Positions 31,126 to 42,829 of a stretch of DNA of 64,000 nucleotides are shown here, one piece after another. Numbering within the stretch: the stretch's first letter is position 1; each line of letters begins with the position of its first letter. Both the position numbers and the translations under genes were made by a program. The notes beneath the pieces are model-generated. The model saw only the letters and a program-made list of their open reading frames with translations. It had not been told where the DNA came from and ran no database searches. The stretch spans positions 32,405,030 to 32,469,029 of the forward strand of contig CM057841.1 in the NCBI GenBank assembly GCA_030068075.1. Direction: 5' to 3'. Source of the stretch: Paguma larvata (lineage: Eukaryota; Chordata; Mammalia; Carnivora; Viverridae).

Positions 31126-31735
31126 TGTATTAACCCGCCAGTCCGTGAAAAGCCACTTGACAAATATGAAAAGCGGTGTACGTGTCTTGGGGTGGGAGCA
31201 GGGAGCAGACGTGACACCGAGTCACATGCATCGCCGCCTCTCGGCAGCCAAGCTTTCAGCGGGCTCACTCACCTTGCCCTGGGCGGAAGGAGGGGGGCAG
31301 GGCAGGAACCCCCGCACACATGGGGCGGGGGAAGGAGGAGGTCCTGGCGCCGTGGGTGCTAGGGGGCTGGGGTGGAAAAGGGTAGGTCCCTGGGGACACG
31401 AGTCTGCCAAAACTTGCTCCTTGCCTTGCATCCGACGGGTCACGGAGGACGCCACCCCTGACGAAGGAAGAAGCTGACTTCCGGGGCTTTTGCTCTTTCC
31501 GCCAAAGCAGTGGGAGGGTCTCGGTGCCAAGGCCGTGCTGGAAGCATCGTAGCAAAGACTAACAGAGTCCTATCAGTGATCGCAGCGTTTGGGCAGGTTA
31601 AAGACGGCCGCGGATTCTTGGGCATCCTCCCATGGAGAGGTGGGGGACCTGTTTCTTCTTCTTGAGCCTCGGCGTTCTGCGACTGCCCTGATGGACAGCG
31701 GACATTCCGTGCGCTTGTTTCCAGTCCCCGGTCTT
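31126..31735. other. Unassigned sequence
   Basis: Mixed composition, no gene or repeat recognised. Confidence 0.4.
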
Positions 31736-31739
31736 CAGA

Positions 31740-31990
31740 GATCGCAGCTTCTGCTTCTCGTCTCTGGGAACACTTACTCTCAGAACCCTGAGCCCCATGT
31801 AAGGATCCACCGACTCTGCCGGAGAGACCCCATGGAGAGGGACAGGAGCCCAGATGAGCCCAGCCTTCTCACGGATGTGAGCTAAGACATCTTGGAACCT
31901 CCCAACTAGCCTGGAAAGCCACTGAACGCCACCAAGTGGCCCCAGGCAACACCACTTGGAACGTAAGCATCGTATAGCTCAGCCCCATTC
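31740..31990 (+). mobile_element. Possible ancient LTR-like remnant
   Basis: 'gagagaccccatggagagggacaggagcccagatgagcccagcc' and following words resemble the middle of old MaLR/ERVL LTRs ('catggagaagccacatg ... gagcccagcc'). The ends are not clear, so the assignment is weak. Confidence 0.35.
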
Positions 31991-32099
31991 CAATTCCCAA
32001 CTCAGTAACCGTCTCCCAGATGAGTTAGTGAAAGTAAGAAAGAGAGTATTGACAGCGACACAGAGCCCCTGGCGTGCCCCCAGCCAGTCGTCACCTCTT

Positions 32100-32780
32100 C
32101 TCTACCCTCACAGATAACCACCGTCTTGGCTTTCCCACACTGCTTTCATCTCATTTAAAAATCGTTTATCATTTATGCCCATGACTGTTAGTAGACAGTT
32201 TAATTTTCCTCCCTCTTGAACTTTCTATAAAGAGAATCATACACTATGCATTCTTTTGGGTCTCACTGCTTTTGCTCAGCATCATGTCAGCGAGATTCAC
32301 TTACGTCGCACCGTTCACCCACGTATCAGTATTTTGGTCGTGTTCCTTGTCGCCTAGAACTCCCTTGGACTGGTCCACGAAAACACGTGCAGCAGTTCTA
32401 TTGCTGATGGACATTCGGGTTGTTTCCAACATTGGGCTTTTGGGTACAAGCCGCCATGCTCCTTCTCGACTGGGTAGCCTGGTGAAGACGGGCACGTGCT
32501 GTGGACTGGCCATTCTGCATACAGTCTATACATATCTCTGACTCTTCTAGATCATTTCCTGCCCCAGCTTCCGCTCCCACCAGCAGTGTCCGAGACCGCG
32601 GTGTGACCCGTACCTCATCCTGGGATGAATTTGTCTGTCTCTGATGACTGAGGTCGAGCAATGCTTCATGTTTTTATTGGCCATTTAGACTTCCTTTTGG
32701 ATGAAGTGCCTGTTCAAGCTTTTCTCCCATTTCTGTACTGGCTGTACGGCAGTTTAAAAATTGATTTTGTTTCCAGCCTT
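32100..32780 (-). mobile_element. L1M LINE 3' end
   Basis: 'tataaagagaatcatacactatgcattcttttgggtctcactgcttttgctcagcatcatgtcagcgagattcac', 'ctgatggacattcgggttgtttccaacattggg' and 'attggccatttagacttccttttggatgaagtgcctgttcaagcttttctcccatttc' are the reverse complement of the ORF2 end and 3'UTR of L1M elements. Truncated and dead. Confidence 0.9.
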
Positions 32781-33069
32781 TAAAAATTGAGAGACAGTGG
32801 ACTAAAATGCAGACGTCTGCTTACTACAGAGAAAATCCACTCTCTGGCCACCCTACGGTATTCCTCAGTGCCTGCTGCCAGGCCTGCTCATTCGTTTTTG
32901 TGCCACACGGTACAGGCTTCTGTATTTGGGACCTCTGATTCAATGAAGCAGGCTTTACCTGCTTTTCGCCTAACCTGTTATGGGAGGTTAATTACAGGAA
33001 TGTCCCAAATTTGCTCATGCCTCTTATATCTTCCTCCTTTGGTAGAGCCCTCCGCGTGACTTGCTGTGG

Positions 33070-33460
33070 CAAACAGGATGGTGGCAGAAGTCCCTGATGC
33101 AAGCAGATACTCGAAAAGCATTTAAGCATGGGGGCTTACCTTCTTGCAGCTCTTAAAACGCTGGAGCCTAGGCTAGGCTGCTGGAGAAGGACCGAGGACA
33201 TGGAGAGAAGCCCCGTTTATCCCAAATATCCCAGATGTGACCATCCTCAGCCAGCCAGCCCCAGCTGGCCCACTGGTTGACCACAAGACCAGGCAAAAGG
33301 AGCTAAATCTGGCCCAGACTATAAGCAATTCTCAGGTAAGCTCAGCCCAAATTGCTGTCATGCAGGATTGCGAAATAATAGAAAGTTGTTTTTAAAGTCA
33401 CTACATTTGGGGGAGGTTTTGTTACACAGCAAGAGCAGATTAACATACTCGTTAAGTGAC
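33070..33460 (+). mobile_element. Ancient LTR-like remnant
   Basis: 'gctcagcccaaattgctgtcatgcaggattgcgaaataatagaaagttgtttttaaagtcactacatttgggggaggttttgttacacagc' matches the 3' end of old mammalian LTRs ('gcccaaattgctgac ... ttgttgttttaagccactaagttttggggtggtttgttacgcagc'). The body is decayed. Family not assigned. Confidence 0.6.
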
Positions 33461-33689
33461 TACTCTGCAAACTCGGAAAGTCGACGAGAAATGCAGGTAA
33501 GTATTTGGAAGCAGCCTCCAGATCCAAACTTCACACAGAAAAATAGAGCAGTATAGGATTCCTTTCAAATGACGAGGTCCCGACTTGCCTGTCCCCACCA
33601 TCCCAACCTCAACTCCCAGCCTCCCCTTTCCCCTCTAGGCCCTTGGGTGCCTGGCGTATTGTGACCTCACCATCCTGCAAAACACCCAG
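33461..33689. other. Unassigned sequence
   Basis: Nothing recognised between the LTR-like end and the AT-rich element. Confidence 0.4.
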
Positions 33690-33960
33690 GCAATAACCCC
33701 ATGTGACTGGTTCATATTTTCTCTCCTTAATTAAAAGTCCAAATGGGAATATTGGCAGCTTAGTCCCTCATTTGAAAATGGAGCCATATTCCCATTACTA
33801 GGAACATCTAATTAAAACATCCCTTAAAAGTCCATAACATTAAGTTAATGGGGAAAGCCAGGAGGAATCCAATTAGATTTTATTTCTGTAAAATTAATAT
33901 TAGTAACTTTTTTAAAAATGTCCCCAGTGCTGGTTATTATTCATAAGAGGCTCTCTGGGC
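33690..33960. promoter_or_regulatory. Candidate conserved non-coding element with inverted repeat
   Basis: AT-rich and not a repeat I know. Sites: TTAATTAA (33,727-33,734), TAATTA (33,809-33,814), CAATTAGATTT (about 33,870-33,880) and AAATTAATATTAG (about 33,891-33,903). AATGGGAATATTGGC (33,742-33,756) and GCCATATTCCCATT (33,783-33,796) are inverted copies that differ by one missing base. Homeodomain-site clusters of this kind are common in developmental enhancers. Function is inferred. Confidence 0.5.
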
Positions 33961-34099
33961 CTCAGGATGGGAGTCTTAGAGACCAGGCCGAACTCAAGTG
34001 GGATTCTAGAAGAAGGTAGAGAGTTGACGTGCCAAGTCCGGACCAAGAAGATGGAGGTCTTGGGTTTGCGCCCAAAGCTTCCCATAGTCCTCACCCCGG

Positions 34100-34260
34100 A
34101 GACCCTAGGCTGGAAATCTGGAGACCTGGGCTCTGGCCAGAGCACTTCGGCCAAGCCACTTAGCCTCTTTGGATTCAGCTCACCCTTCTGTCGAACAGGG
34201 CTCACAGTCACCGTCCAAACCTGCTACTTCAGAGGTGGCACTGGAGGCCACAAGGCAATG
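34100..34260 (+). mobile_element. MIR fragment
   Basis: 'gagacctgggctctggccagagcacttcggccaagccacttagcctctttggattcagctcacccttctgtcgaacagggctcac' is a decayed plus-strand MIR. Confidence 0.72.
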
Positions 34261-34720
34261 AAGATGAAAGACCCTTGAAGAGAGAAACGTGGCCGGAAGG
34301 GAGGGAGGTGGAAGAGGAAGGAGGCTAGAGCCGTACAAACTGTGGTCTGCCTTGGGAGACACTCATCCAGAATGTCGTAGGCACTCGATTCATGGCCATC
34401 GTCATCTTTATTTTATTAGCAGGTTAGGTTTTACGAAGAAAATGGGTCATAACTTTATATTTTGGGGAAATAAGAAGATACCCACTCACTTAAAAATGTA
34501 AAATGGAGCGAAATGGAAGTAGAAAGGAAAATCATTCTAAATTCTACTGCTAAGAAATAACCATTGTTCACATGACTGCGTGTTACTCCTGCTGTGTCAT
34601 TCACATATATGCTGACTACGTAGGTCGATCGATAGAAAGAGGGACAGGCAAATGGGTCAAAGCAGAAATGAGTGATCGAAATGGGTTCCTACTTGACATT
34701 AAAGAAATCGTATACATTAT
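34261..34720. other. Unassigned sequence, AT-rich after 34,390
   Basis: No repeat I can name. 34,430-34,720 is AT-rich and may be an unrecognised old element. Confidence 0.35.
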
Positions 34721-34731
34721 AGAAAAGCTAT

Positions 34732-34946
34732 GGGGGCATCTGGGTGGCTCAGTCGGTTGAGCCTCCGACTTTGGCTCAGGTCATGATCTCGCAGTCTGCG
34801 AGTTCGAGCCCCGCATCGGGCTCTGTGCTGACAGCTGAGAGCCTGGAGCCTGCTTCGGATTCTGTATCTCCCTCTCTCCCTGCCCCTTCCCCACTCATGC
34901 TCTGCCTCTATCTCTCAAAAATAAACTTTAAAAGTTTTTTTAAAAA
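34732..34946 (+). mobile_element. Feliform SINE
   Basis: GGGGCATCTGGGTGGCTCAG through GAGCCTGGAGCCTGCTTCGG to CTCAAAAATAAACTTTAAAA. Target-site duplication AGAAAAGCTATG (34,721-34,732) and AGAAAACTATG (34,947-34,957), differing by one G. Confidence 0.97.
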
Positions 34947-34957
34947 AGAAAACTATG

Positions 34958-35775
34958 AAATATGTTTCACTTGAATTCGGTGGAAGAGAAAGAAACTTAT
35001 TAAACTAAAAAAATTGCCGAGTATTTTATTTCAGGAGATATTCTTTCCTAAAAGAATCAATGTTTAAGAAAAAAGATGGTGAAAATATTAAGAGGCTAGT
35101 CCACTGCCCCTTCTTTTGTTACACGGCATTACTGTGGCGATAGCTCACTTATAGAGTCAGATTCCGGAGCCTGCACTCTGAACTGCCACCTCACAGTGCC
35201 CATGTCCGGTGTGTACTTCCCCTCCCCTAGATGGAGGCTGTTGTCTCTGAGTGAGGAGAAGTCTGGGGGCTGAGAGAGATGGCTCAGAGCAGTGCAGCAA
35301 GCCTCAGAAGGACTCTGGGGCCAGCAAGGGGCTGCCTTGCTCAGGCTCAAGGGTGAGTAACCAGACCATGCTGAGCCTCTCAATCATGCATTGCTATCGA
35401 TCCAGAGGGCCTGCAAAAGACACAGTGCATTGTTGTCAGCAAGACATACCTCTGGCTTCCTCCGGGCGCCTTTTTCTCGATCTCCCTCTCTCACGGCTGG
35501 GCTGACTTGCACCTCTGGACACCAAGATAGGGCAGAGGGAGCAGGCAGGTTCTGACGGGTCCTTCCCCTATTCTTCCTTGACTCCAAAGGGGCTTTATAC
35601 GAGCTATCCTTTCTCCTGAAGCGGTCAGTCATCTGGTGTCTTAGGGCATCTTCCCCAGAAACAGACTGGCACAGAGATTCTTCTACAAGCAGCTTTTTGA
35701 GGAATGTTCCGGAAGAAACCCGTAAGAGAGCACGGAAAGGAGGAGAGGACAGGCGAAGAAGTGGAGCAAAGCCGT
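34958..35775. other. Unassigned sequence, possible unclassified repeat at 35,620-35,760
   Basis: 'ccagaaacagactggcacagagattcttctacaagcagctttttgaggaatgttccggaag' resembles a common mammalian interspersed sequence I cannot name. A related-looking stretch is at 53,625-53,740. Confidence 0.35.
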
Positions 35776-35779
35776 GGGT

Positions 35780-36045
35780 TCCACAGGAATCCATCCTTAT
35801 CCTTCAGGTTTCCGCGTGAATGCCACCTCCTCCAGGAAGCTGCCCCGGTCCCCTTTCTCTCCGGCTCTGTTGGTTGGTTCTTATCTACCCTGTCATAGCT
35901 TTGACCCTCAACATACAGACGGTAAATACTTATTCAGCACCTGTGTCCCCATCAGCACCAGCTCCAAGGAGGCAGGGACTGTCTTGTTTGTTGTCTTGTT
36001 CATGTTAAATCATTAGCACAGTAGTTGCTCAATAAATGCTTCTGG
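35780..36045 (+). mobile_element. L2 LINE 3' end
   Basis: 'ccttcaggtttccgcgtgaatgccacctcctccaggaagctgcc' followed by 'caaggaggcagggactgtcttg' and the terminus 'ttagcacagtagttgctcaataaatgcttctgg' give the L2 3' region in order. (GGAA)n at 36,044-36,062 follows the end. Confidence 0.88.
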
Positions 36046-36062
36046 AAGGAAGGAAGGAAGGG

Positions 36063-37860
36063 AGGACGAAGGGACAGGAGAAACGGAGAGAAATGGGTCA
36101 TTGCCAACTGTTAGAACGGACCCTCAAACCCTGAGTTTGGGAGACCAGAGGCATCTCCAGGCCACGCTTTGGGACGTCGGTGAAACAGAAACAAGCACGG
36201 GAGGAACCGCCCCTGGCCTGAGGCTCTGAGCACCGCTGAGTGTCGTGTCCCGGCTGGAACTGTGGTATCAGCTCAGAGAGAAAGCCCTGACCCCCTCATT
36301 CAGGAGGGCCTCCGTTCCTCCATGGCGGCCCTGGCTCGCCACCCCCGGGGTTTGCCACAGCCCCAGGAGGGCCCACCTCGGCTTCTCTGCCTTCTCCTCT
36401 TTGACCCCACCGTGCGGTTCACAGCTCGACAGCCCAAGCCCGGCCGCCTCGTCTAGCTCCCTCCCTGAACAGAGGGGACACGGAGGCGCAGCCGGCGTCT
36501 GGTCGCGGGTCCCCCGGCAAATCAGAAGCATCACTGAGACTAGAATCCGGCACTCCAGGGGCTCAAGCCTGTGCTGCCCCCTCGGTGCCCTCTGTCCCAG
36601 GCAGGCCCCTGCACACGCCCAGGCTTAAGTCTGAGGTCAGCGCGGATTCATCTGACCCCTGGAGGGAGGATCCCGAGGCACAGGAACCGGCCACTGCAGC
36701 GTAGGAGGAGACGAGACGCAAGCAGAAGGGCAGGCCTGGCCTTCCCCACGGAGACACGAGAGGCCTCCTCTGCTGAAGGTGCCACACGGTCTGGTCACCA
36801 GGTCCAGGTTACAGCTGCAGAGCCATAGACACAGGCAGTGACCCCTAGGGCCCAGAGTTCAACTCCCTCCTGGGACAGAAGGCAAACGGAGGCACGGAGG
36901 AGTCAGGGACAGAACCCACAGACGCACTGGGCACCTTCAGTGCAGAACCGGGGCTGGAACCCAGCTCGTCTGTGGTTCTGTGGCGGACGCTACCCACGGT
37001 CTCCTCCACACCCTCGCTCTTGCGCCCCTTCCCCCCTTCGTGCTAGTCCTTCCAGCCAAGGGGAGGTGACAGGGCAATCTTCGGGACGGGGCTTGCCATA
37101 TGAAGACGAAGGCGAAGCCTCATGAGAAGAAAACCTTTGCCTTGTCCCCCTTCCCTCTGCCTTCGATGCGATGGAGAGCCACCGGCCCTTTGGGGATCAG
37201 GAAGCAAACGCACGAGGCCCCAAGCCCACACGCCAAGGCTGGTGGAACTGAAGGACGAAACGGACCTCAGACCTCGATCACATCATCGAGCCACTGAACC
37301 GGTGGCCCCCGCTGCTACGCCCCAGCCTCCCCTTGGCTCGTTACGGGGGAAGCAGAAACCCCCCTTAATTCGGATCTCAGCCGGAGCAGAAGGACTCTTC
37401 TGGTCCTCGAATGCTGTTTCGTAACTGCCCCACCGGCGGCCAGGCCGAGGGGCCGCACCCCCTTATCGGGGATGGAGAAACCCTCGAGCGTCCGCGTGCT
37501 CCCCAGCTGCTGGAAGGGGACTTCCAACCCTTGCAAACTCCAGATCTGCAGAACAGACACGCGTGTCCTCGGGTCCCGGGCTTGCCGTACAAAGCGGGGG
37601 TGGGGGGGGTGGGAAAAGCGTTCTCCAAACAAACACGGTCCCAGCACGTCGTGTGGGTCCTGGGTTAGCAGCAATATCAAATAGCCCTGAATTAGGCCAT
37701 GGTTTGGGGAAGCCTGGCTGCCGCCCCGCGGGTTCTTCTGGGGCTTCGTCCTGGGAGAGCGGCAGCGGGGCCAGCGCTGGAGGGGGAGGGGGCGCGGCGC
37801 GTCTCAATTACGCAACGAGAAGCGGCCCCGCTTGGGGGAAAGGAATTAAAACCCCCAAAA
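36063..37860. other. Unassigned GC-rich sequence
   Basis: CpG-containing, GC-rich. No gene is supportable. 'ggggctggaacccagctcgtc' at about 36,951-36,971 may be a small MIR piece. TCTCAATTACGC at 37,801 is an isolated AT patch. Confidence 0.38.
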
Positions 37861-37895
37861 CTACAAAACAAAACAAACAAACAAACAAACAAAAC
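37861..37895 (+). repeat. (AAAC)n microsatellite
   Basis: CAAAACAAAACAAACAAACA and three further AAAC units, then CCCC. Confidence 0.93.
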
Positions 37896-39080
37896 CCCAG
37901 CCGTTGGAGACTTGAAGCCGAAGAAGAGCTGCTTCGATCAATACGCAGTAACAAAGCATGGGGATGGGACCTGAATTTCCCGCCGGCCGAACGCTCCAGG
38001 CTGCCACTGCACCCGGAACCCTGTTGTGGGAGCCGGGGCTGCTGTGGGTGGGGCACCCGAGCGACAGCGGCTTCTGGGTCTCTGGAGAGCGGGGGACCCA
38101 GCAGCCCAGATCCCCTCAGAGAAGCTCATCTCCCCGGTGCCCCCAGCCCTGTATGGATAGGGCGTGCTCGGCCCTTCCCAGCCTCACCCTGCCCTTTGGA
38201 AGCCTGAAACTCCTTAGGGGAAGATGTACTTCTGTCTTGCCTCGTGAGCTATTCTTAGAAGCCAGGGGACCCTCTGGAGGCAGTCCGAGCTTCCCATCCT
38301 GCAGAACCTTCTCTATACAGGATTTGACCCGCACAGAAGCTCCAAGTACTGGCGGGGTAACTCTGTCTTGTAACCAACAAATCCTAAAATGTCAGTGGCT
38401 TGACACACTAGAACTTTCTCTTTATTCACATGATTAGTCTAAGGCAGAGGTGATTCACGCGTGGCGATCACGGACTTGAGCTCTCCTTATATTCACCCTT
38501 CACTCTCCCTGGGACCCCGCTGTCCTTCATATTAATCCATAGATGACCCAGAAAAGGAGGGGGGCGCAGGGGAGGCAGCCCTGTGTCTTCCGTTCCTGGA
38601 AAATAGAAGTCAAATTACTTGCTCGAAGTCCACGGAGTCCAACGGCGAGCTGGGCACGTCCGGTTTCGTGCTCTACAGGGGCCTCAAAAAGAACTTCTCG
38701 TCCACACCCCTCGCTCCCTCCATTTCCGGCGACACCAGGTTCCAGGCCCTGGGGAAGCCCCAGGGGTCACCCGGAACTGGCTGTCTCCTCCGTCCGCAGG
38801 CCTCGTGACCTCTGAGCATCGCGTCCTGCTTCGTCTGCTTCGTTCACGCCACCCGCCCGGCGTGCCTGGCTTCAGGGCCGTGCTCCCTGCCTTCACAGGG
38901 CTCGTGGTTACGTGACGAGCCTCGGAGGCCGGCACAGCAAGTCTCCATGGTGCCGAGCACGGGGCCCGACACTTGAAGATGGGACAATGCAGGAAGGCTT
39001 TCCCATGATGCTGGGGTCCAGAACGGCGAGGCAAGGAACAGCCCTCTCTCCACCAGCAAGCCCATCACAGCAGCGTGCTC
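37896..39080. other. Unassigned sequence
   Basis: 'gtaactctgtcttgtaaccaacaaatcctaaaatgtcagtggcttgacacac' at 38,358-38,408 resembles an old interspersed repeat that I cannot assign. The rest shows no feature. The frames of 159-214 codons at 37,563-38,437 have no known domain. Confidence 0.38.
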
Positions 39081-39084
39081 AACA

Positions 39085-39270
39085 GATCCTAGGTTCAACT
39101 CCTGCCTCCACCAGGGAGTGGCTGGGGGGACCCTGGGCACATCAGTTTGCCTGCCTAAGTCTCAGTTTGCTCATCTGTAAACTGGGGATAACAGAGTCCC
39201 TCCCTCCTAGGGCCGGTGAGGCAAGTAGGTGAGACAGTGATATGAAGCATTGCCAGGGGTCCGGGTGTAC
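39085..39270 (+). mobile_element. MIR, well preserved
   Basis: 'gatcctaggttcaactcctgcctccaccagggagtggctggggggaccctgggcacatcagtttgcctgcctaagtctcagtttgctcatctgtaaactggggataacagagtccctccctcctagggccggtgaggcaagt' follows the MIR order. Confidence 0.9.
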
Positions 39271-39559
39271 AGAGACTGTACTTGTGTGTTCCAGATGGCT
39301 CCAAGTGTCTTCTGGCTCCCCTCCAGACCCTGTAACCACTCCTCTACACCCCCGTTCCGTGGCTCGAAAGATGGATGACTGTGGACGGCTTGCAAGAGCT
39401 TCCTTGCTCTCTGGCTTGCGGTTGGGTTTGGCCAATGGAAGACCCCAGCAAGACTGAGGAGTTAAGGGGAGAACATGTTGGGATATTTCTTCCTCCAGCT
39501 TCTCCCCTGCCTCACCAGGTCACCACGGGCTGGCCGTACGCCCTGCTGAAAGCAGCCTT

Positions 39560-39945
39560 CCTTTTTTTCTTTTTTTAACTTTTATTTTTCATTTTCATTT
39601 TTCTCTATTTTTTTTTTCATTGACGTCTACCTGACACACAATGCTACCTTAGTTGCAGGTGCACAACATAGTGATTCGACAAGTTTAGACGTGATGCTAT
39701 CCACACCACACACATGTAGCTGCCATCTGTCACCATACGACCCAATTACAATGTCACTGGCTGCATTCCCAACGCTGTGCCTTTCATCCCGGTGACTCGT
39801 TCACCCCATAACTGGCAGCCTGTACCCCCCATTCCCCTTCACCCCTTTTCCCCATGCCCCCACCCCACCCCCACCCTTCTGGTCGCCACAAGTTTGTTCT
39901 TGGTATTTATGGGTCTGTTTCTGCTTTTGTTTCTTTGTTCGGGTA
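39560..39945 (-). mobile_element. L1 LINE 3'UTR
   Basis: T-rich start (complement of the poly-A tail), then 'cattgacgtctacctgacacacaatgctaccttagttgcaggtgcacaacatagtgattcg', 'catctgtcaccatacgacccaattac' and 'ataactggcagcctgtaccccccattccccttcacccc...ccacaagtttgttcttggtatttatgggtctgtttctg'. This is the reverse complement of a eutherian L1MA-type 3'UTR. 5'-truncated. Confidence 0.93.
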
Positions 39946-40254
39946 ACCCTATGCACCCAGACACGCTTGGGGGTTCTCTAACGATTACTCCTTTTCTTAT
40001 ACCTCCACAGATACAACCTCAAGTGCTGCCCCCAGCCTCTGTCAGTGTCCTCAAACCTGCCTACTCCTTTGTAGTCCTCTATGAACCTCCCCAGCCGGTA
40101 CCCGGTTCGGGTGGCCCTGTTTGTTCCCTTTGGAAGTTCTGACCAACCCATTGGTCACTGAGTTTGATGCATCGTTTATACCTCTCAAAGGCTTTTCCCC
40201 CTCTGCTACCACAATACATTTTCTCTAAGGGGTGGCAAACCCCCACGGGGCAGA

Positions 40255-40375
40255 AGAACGGTCAAGAGCCCGGAGAGGCAGAGCGCTTTGCCCAAGGTCA
40301 TACGGCTAAGGAGCAGGGAGCGTGGGCGGACACGGAATCCATTACCAGCCCCTGTGCTGGATTTTTCGCCCCCGG
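40255..40375 (-). mobile_element. MIR fragment
   Basis: 'agcccggagaggcagagcgctttgcccaaggtcatacggctaaggagcaggg' is the reverse-complement MIR core. Confidence 0.75.
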
Positions 40376-40499
40376 TCTGAGCAGCACCGTGGGGTAACAG
40401 GCCGCTTCCTCCTGGGGCCAACAGAGGAAACTTTCCGACACAAATGATCAGAGGAGCCGGGCTGTGGGAGAGGCTTCAGGAAGGAGCCAAAAAAACAGC

Positions 40500-40860
40500 A
40501 AAGGATTCAGAGCTAGCGACTGCGTTTTTAATAATAAATAAACGCCAAGATCGGGCCCTTCACATGGAAACCTCGGGGTGCCTGCGGCCAGCATGGGGTA
40601 CCCAGGAAGCTACCCGCCCTCTGCCTCCGGGATTCTCTGGTTACCCTCCAAACGGTCAGTGGGACGGCGTCTTGGGGGACGGATCTTCAGACCCCAGAAG
40701 AAAAGTGAATATTCTGAGATGATGTTTTTTTTTTTTTTTCCATACAAATAAAGAGGCCCTTAGAAGTCATATCGAGTGTCTGAATTTCCTGACTGTATAT
40801 TAATCCGCTTTCATGTGAATTATGCAACACCGTCATGGGGAACCAAACAGCTGCGCGCTG
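40500..40860. promoter_or_regulatory. Candidate conserved non-coding element
   Basis: AT-rich blocks GCGTTTTTAATAATAAATAAACGCC (about 40,521-40,545), whose ends GCGTTT/AAACGC are inverted copies, and GACTGTATATTAATCCGC with CATGTGAATTATGCAAC at 40,791-40,830. A T-run is at 40,725-40,739. No repeat identity. Regulatory role inferred. Confidence 0.35.
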
Positions 40861-41386
40861 GACGGGCGCACTGGAATCACAGAGGGCCCATGCTGTGCTG
40901 CCGTCTCGGCGAGGAAGCGCTCGGAGGCCGTGCTGCTCGGTGGCGCCCCGTCTTCCTCAGGCCCATGGGGCAGACGTGTGCCCGGAGGGAGCCCGGGAGG
41001 TCACGGCCGACGGCAGGAGCTGGGGTGAGCGAGGGGATAAGAAGTCGGATGCCACTCCCACACTCAGGCGACGGTTGCTAGGCTGACGTTTTTCCAGAGA
41101 TGCCAGAAACCCAGGTTTTTACGGGAATTCTTCCAATCGCTAAAAATTGGCGACACATTCAGATTTCTAAAAGACGTGACGCGGGCCAAGAATAAGCATC
41201 TGCAGATTGAACACTCAGAGGGCGTCTGCTTCGAGGCTTGGGGAGTCGGGCCTCCCGGACTTTGGCTGAAATTAGCCACAGGCCTTCGTCCCTGTTCTTT
41301 TTCTTCTCTTTTTACCCTCCCCGGATGCCGCTCCCTCCCGTACTGACTTTCCAAGTGCGACAGAACGAGCACCAGGCTAGGGAGTC

Positions 41387-41788
41387 TGTCACGGACTGGA
41401 CGTTCGCGTCCCCACCTCCCTCCGCCCAAGTTCGCAGGCTGAGGCCTTTGCCTCCAGGTGTGGTTGTATTTGGAGACGGAACCTGGAGGAGGTCATGAAG
41501 GTTCAGCGAGGCCCAATGGGTGGGGCCCTAACACATAGAATTAGCGTCCCTCGCTCTCCCTCTCCCTCTCCCTCTCTCTCTCTCACCGTGTACACGCAGA
41601 GGCGGGGCCGTGTGGGGACACGGAGAGGAGACACCCTCTGCAAGCCCAGAAGCGACCTCTCACCAGAAACAACCATCCCGGACCCTGATCTTGGCCTTGC
41701 GGTCTGCAGCGCTAGGAGAACACAGCGCTGTTGTTTAGGCCACCAGGTCTGTTGTATCTGGTTGCGGTAGCGCACGCTGACTGAGGCA
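41387..41788 (+). mobile_element. MaLR (MLT1-type) solo LTR
   Basis: Begins TGTCACGGACTGGACGTTCG, has 'gtggttgtatttggagacgg', 'aatgggtggggccctaac', 'cctgatcttggccttgcgg' and 'gctgttgtttaggccaccaggtctgttgtatctgg', and ends near GACTGAGGCA. Flanks GAGTC (41,382-41,386) and GGGTC (41,789-41,793) match at four of five bases, consistent with a 5-bp duplication. A (TC)n run at 41,554-41,584 interrupts it. No internal retroviral sequence. Confidence 0.88.
41554..41584 (+). repeat. (CTCCCT)n/(TC)n run inside the LTR
   Basis: CTCTCCCTCTCCCTCTCCCT followed by CTCTCTCTCTCAC. Confidence 0.88.
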
Positions 41789-41799
41789 GGGTCCACGCC

Positions 41800-42825
41800 C
41801 TTGACTTCAGTTGCTCGTGTCCTGGGGACCAACGTTCCCAATCCACTGAATGGGGACCCCCCCCAGCTTGGGCTTTCTGATGGGATCCGCTTCCTCGAGC
41901 CCAGGTAGCAAGGTCTGACTATCAGTCTATCCGCTCAGGTGTGCAAAGAAGACAACCTTGGTTTCCCAAAAACTGTTAAGCCTCCATTCTCTGGGGTGGC
42001 AGAAATACTCCCGGGCAGTTTGGGACCCTCCCCTCCCCCACCCCCAGTCTCACTCTGGGTGCAGCCAGGCGGCCAGGAGCTGCTCAGGGTATTTCTAGTA
42101 GGGAGGGCTTTTCTTTCGGGAAATTGTGAATTCTTGAAAGGTGTTCGGGAGGAGGGTAGAAGTAGGGGTCAGGGAGGCTGCCGGCGACACTCAGGAGGTC
42201 TGGGGGGTTCACGGATGGCGAGGAAACTGTTGCTGGTGACCCCAGCCACAGATGGCCCCAAGGTGTGCGCTTTTCTGGAGGAAACCTGGACACCGTGGGA
42301 AGCCACTCGCTGCTGGCTCACGACCGGGAGACTCTCTCCTCCCGTGGCTCCTCCCACTCGGTGGATCGTGATGCTTCTCCAGGTCTTTCTTTTCACCCGA
42401 GTCCTGAAGCTTTAAAGCAGCGGCTACGGGTTCAGCACCAGGCTCCGATTCGTGGTCCAGGCTCCCGGTCCAGCCAGAAAGCCCGAACCAGGATCACAAC
42501 CACTTCCTGGTCCGGGCTTGGCTGGGAGGGAGCCTGCAGTAGTTTCTGGAAGGTGACTTTCTCTCCTACGGAGCGGAGGAGACCTCTTGCTTTGGACTTT
42601 TGCTCATTTTTCGCCAAGTCTTCAGAGGGTCCCCTGCTCCCACTCTCCACTCGTGTGGGCCTCGCGCTCCCCCTACGACCGCACCCCTCCTCCAGCACGG
42701 CCATCCGCAATGAATCCAGGTGGCTGATTCCGATGGCTCCAACCTCCTTCTCTCCCTCCTTCCTTTCTCTTCTCTCTCCTCTCTGTCTATATGTCAACAT
42801 TTCTAGCAGAAGCCGCAGAAGCCTC
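41800..42825. other. Unassigned sequence
   Basis: No gene or repeat recognised. Pyrimidine-rich at 42,745-42,790. Frames of 158 and 219 codons on the plus strand overlap each other and have no known domain. Confidence 0.4.
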
Positions 42826-42829
42826 CAGG

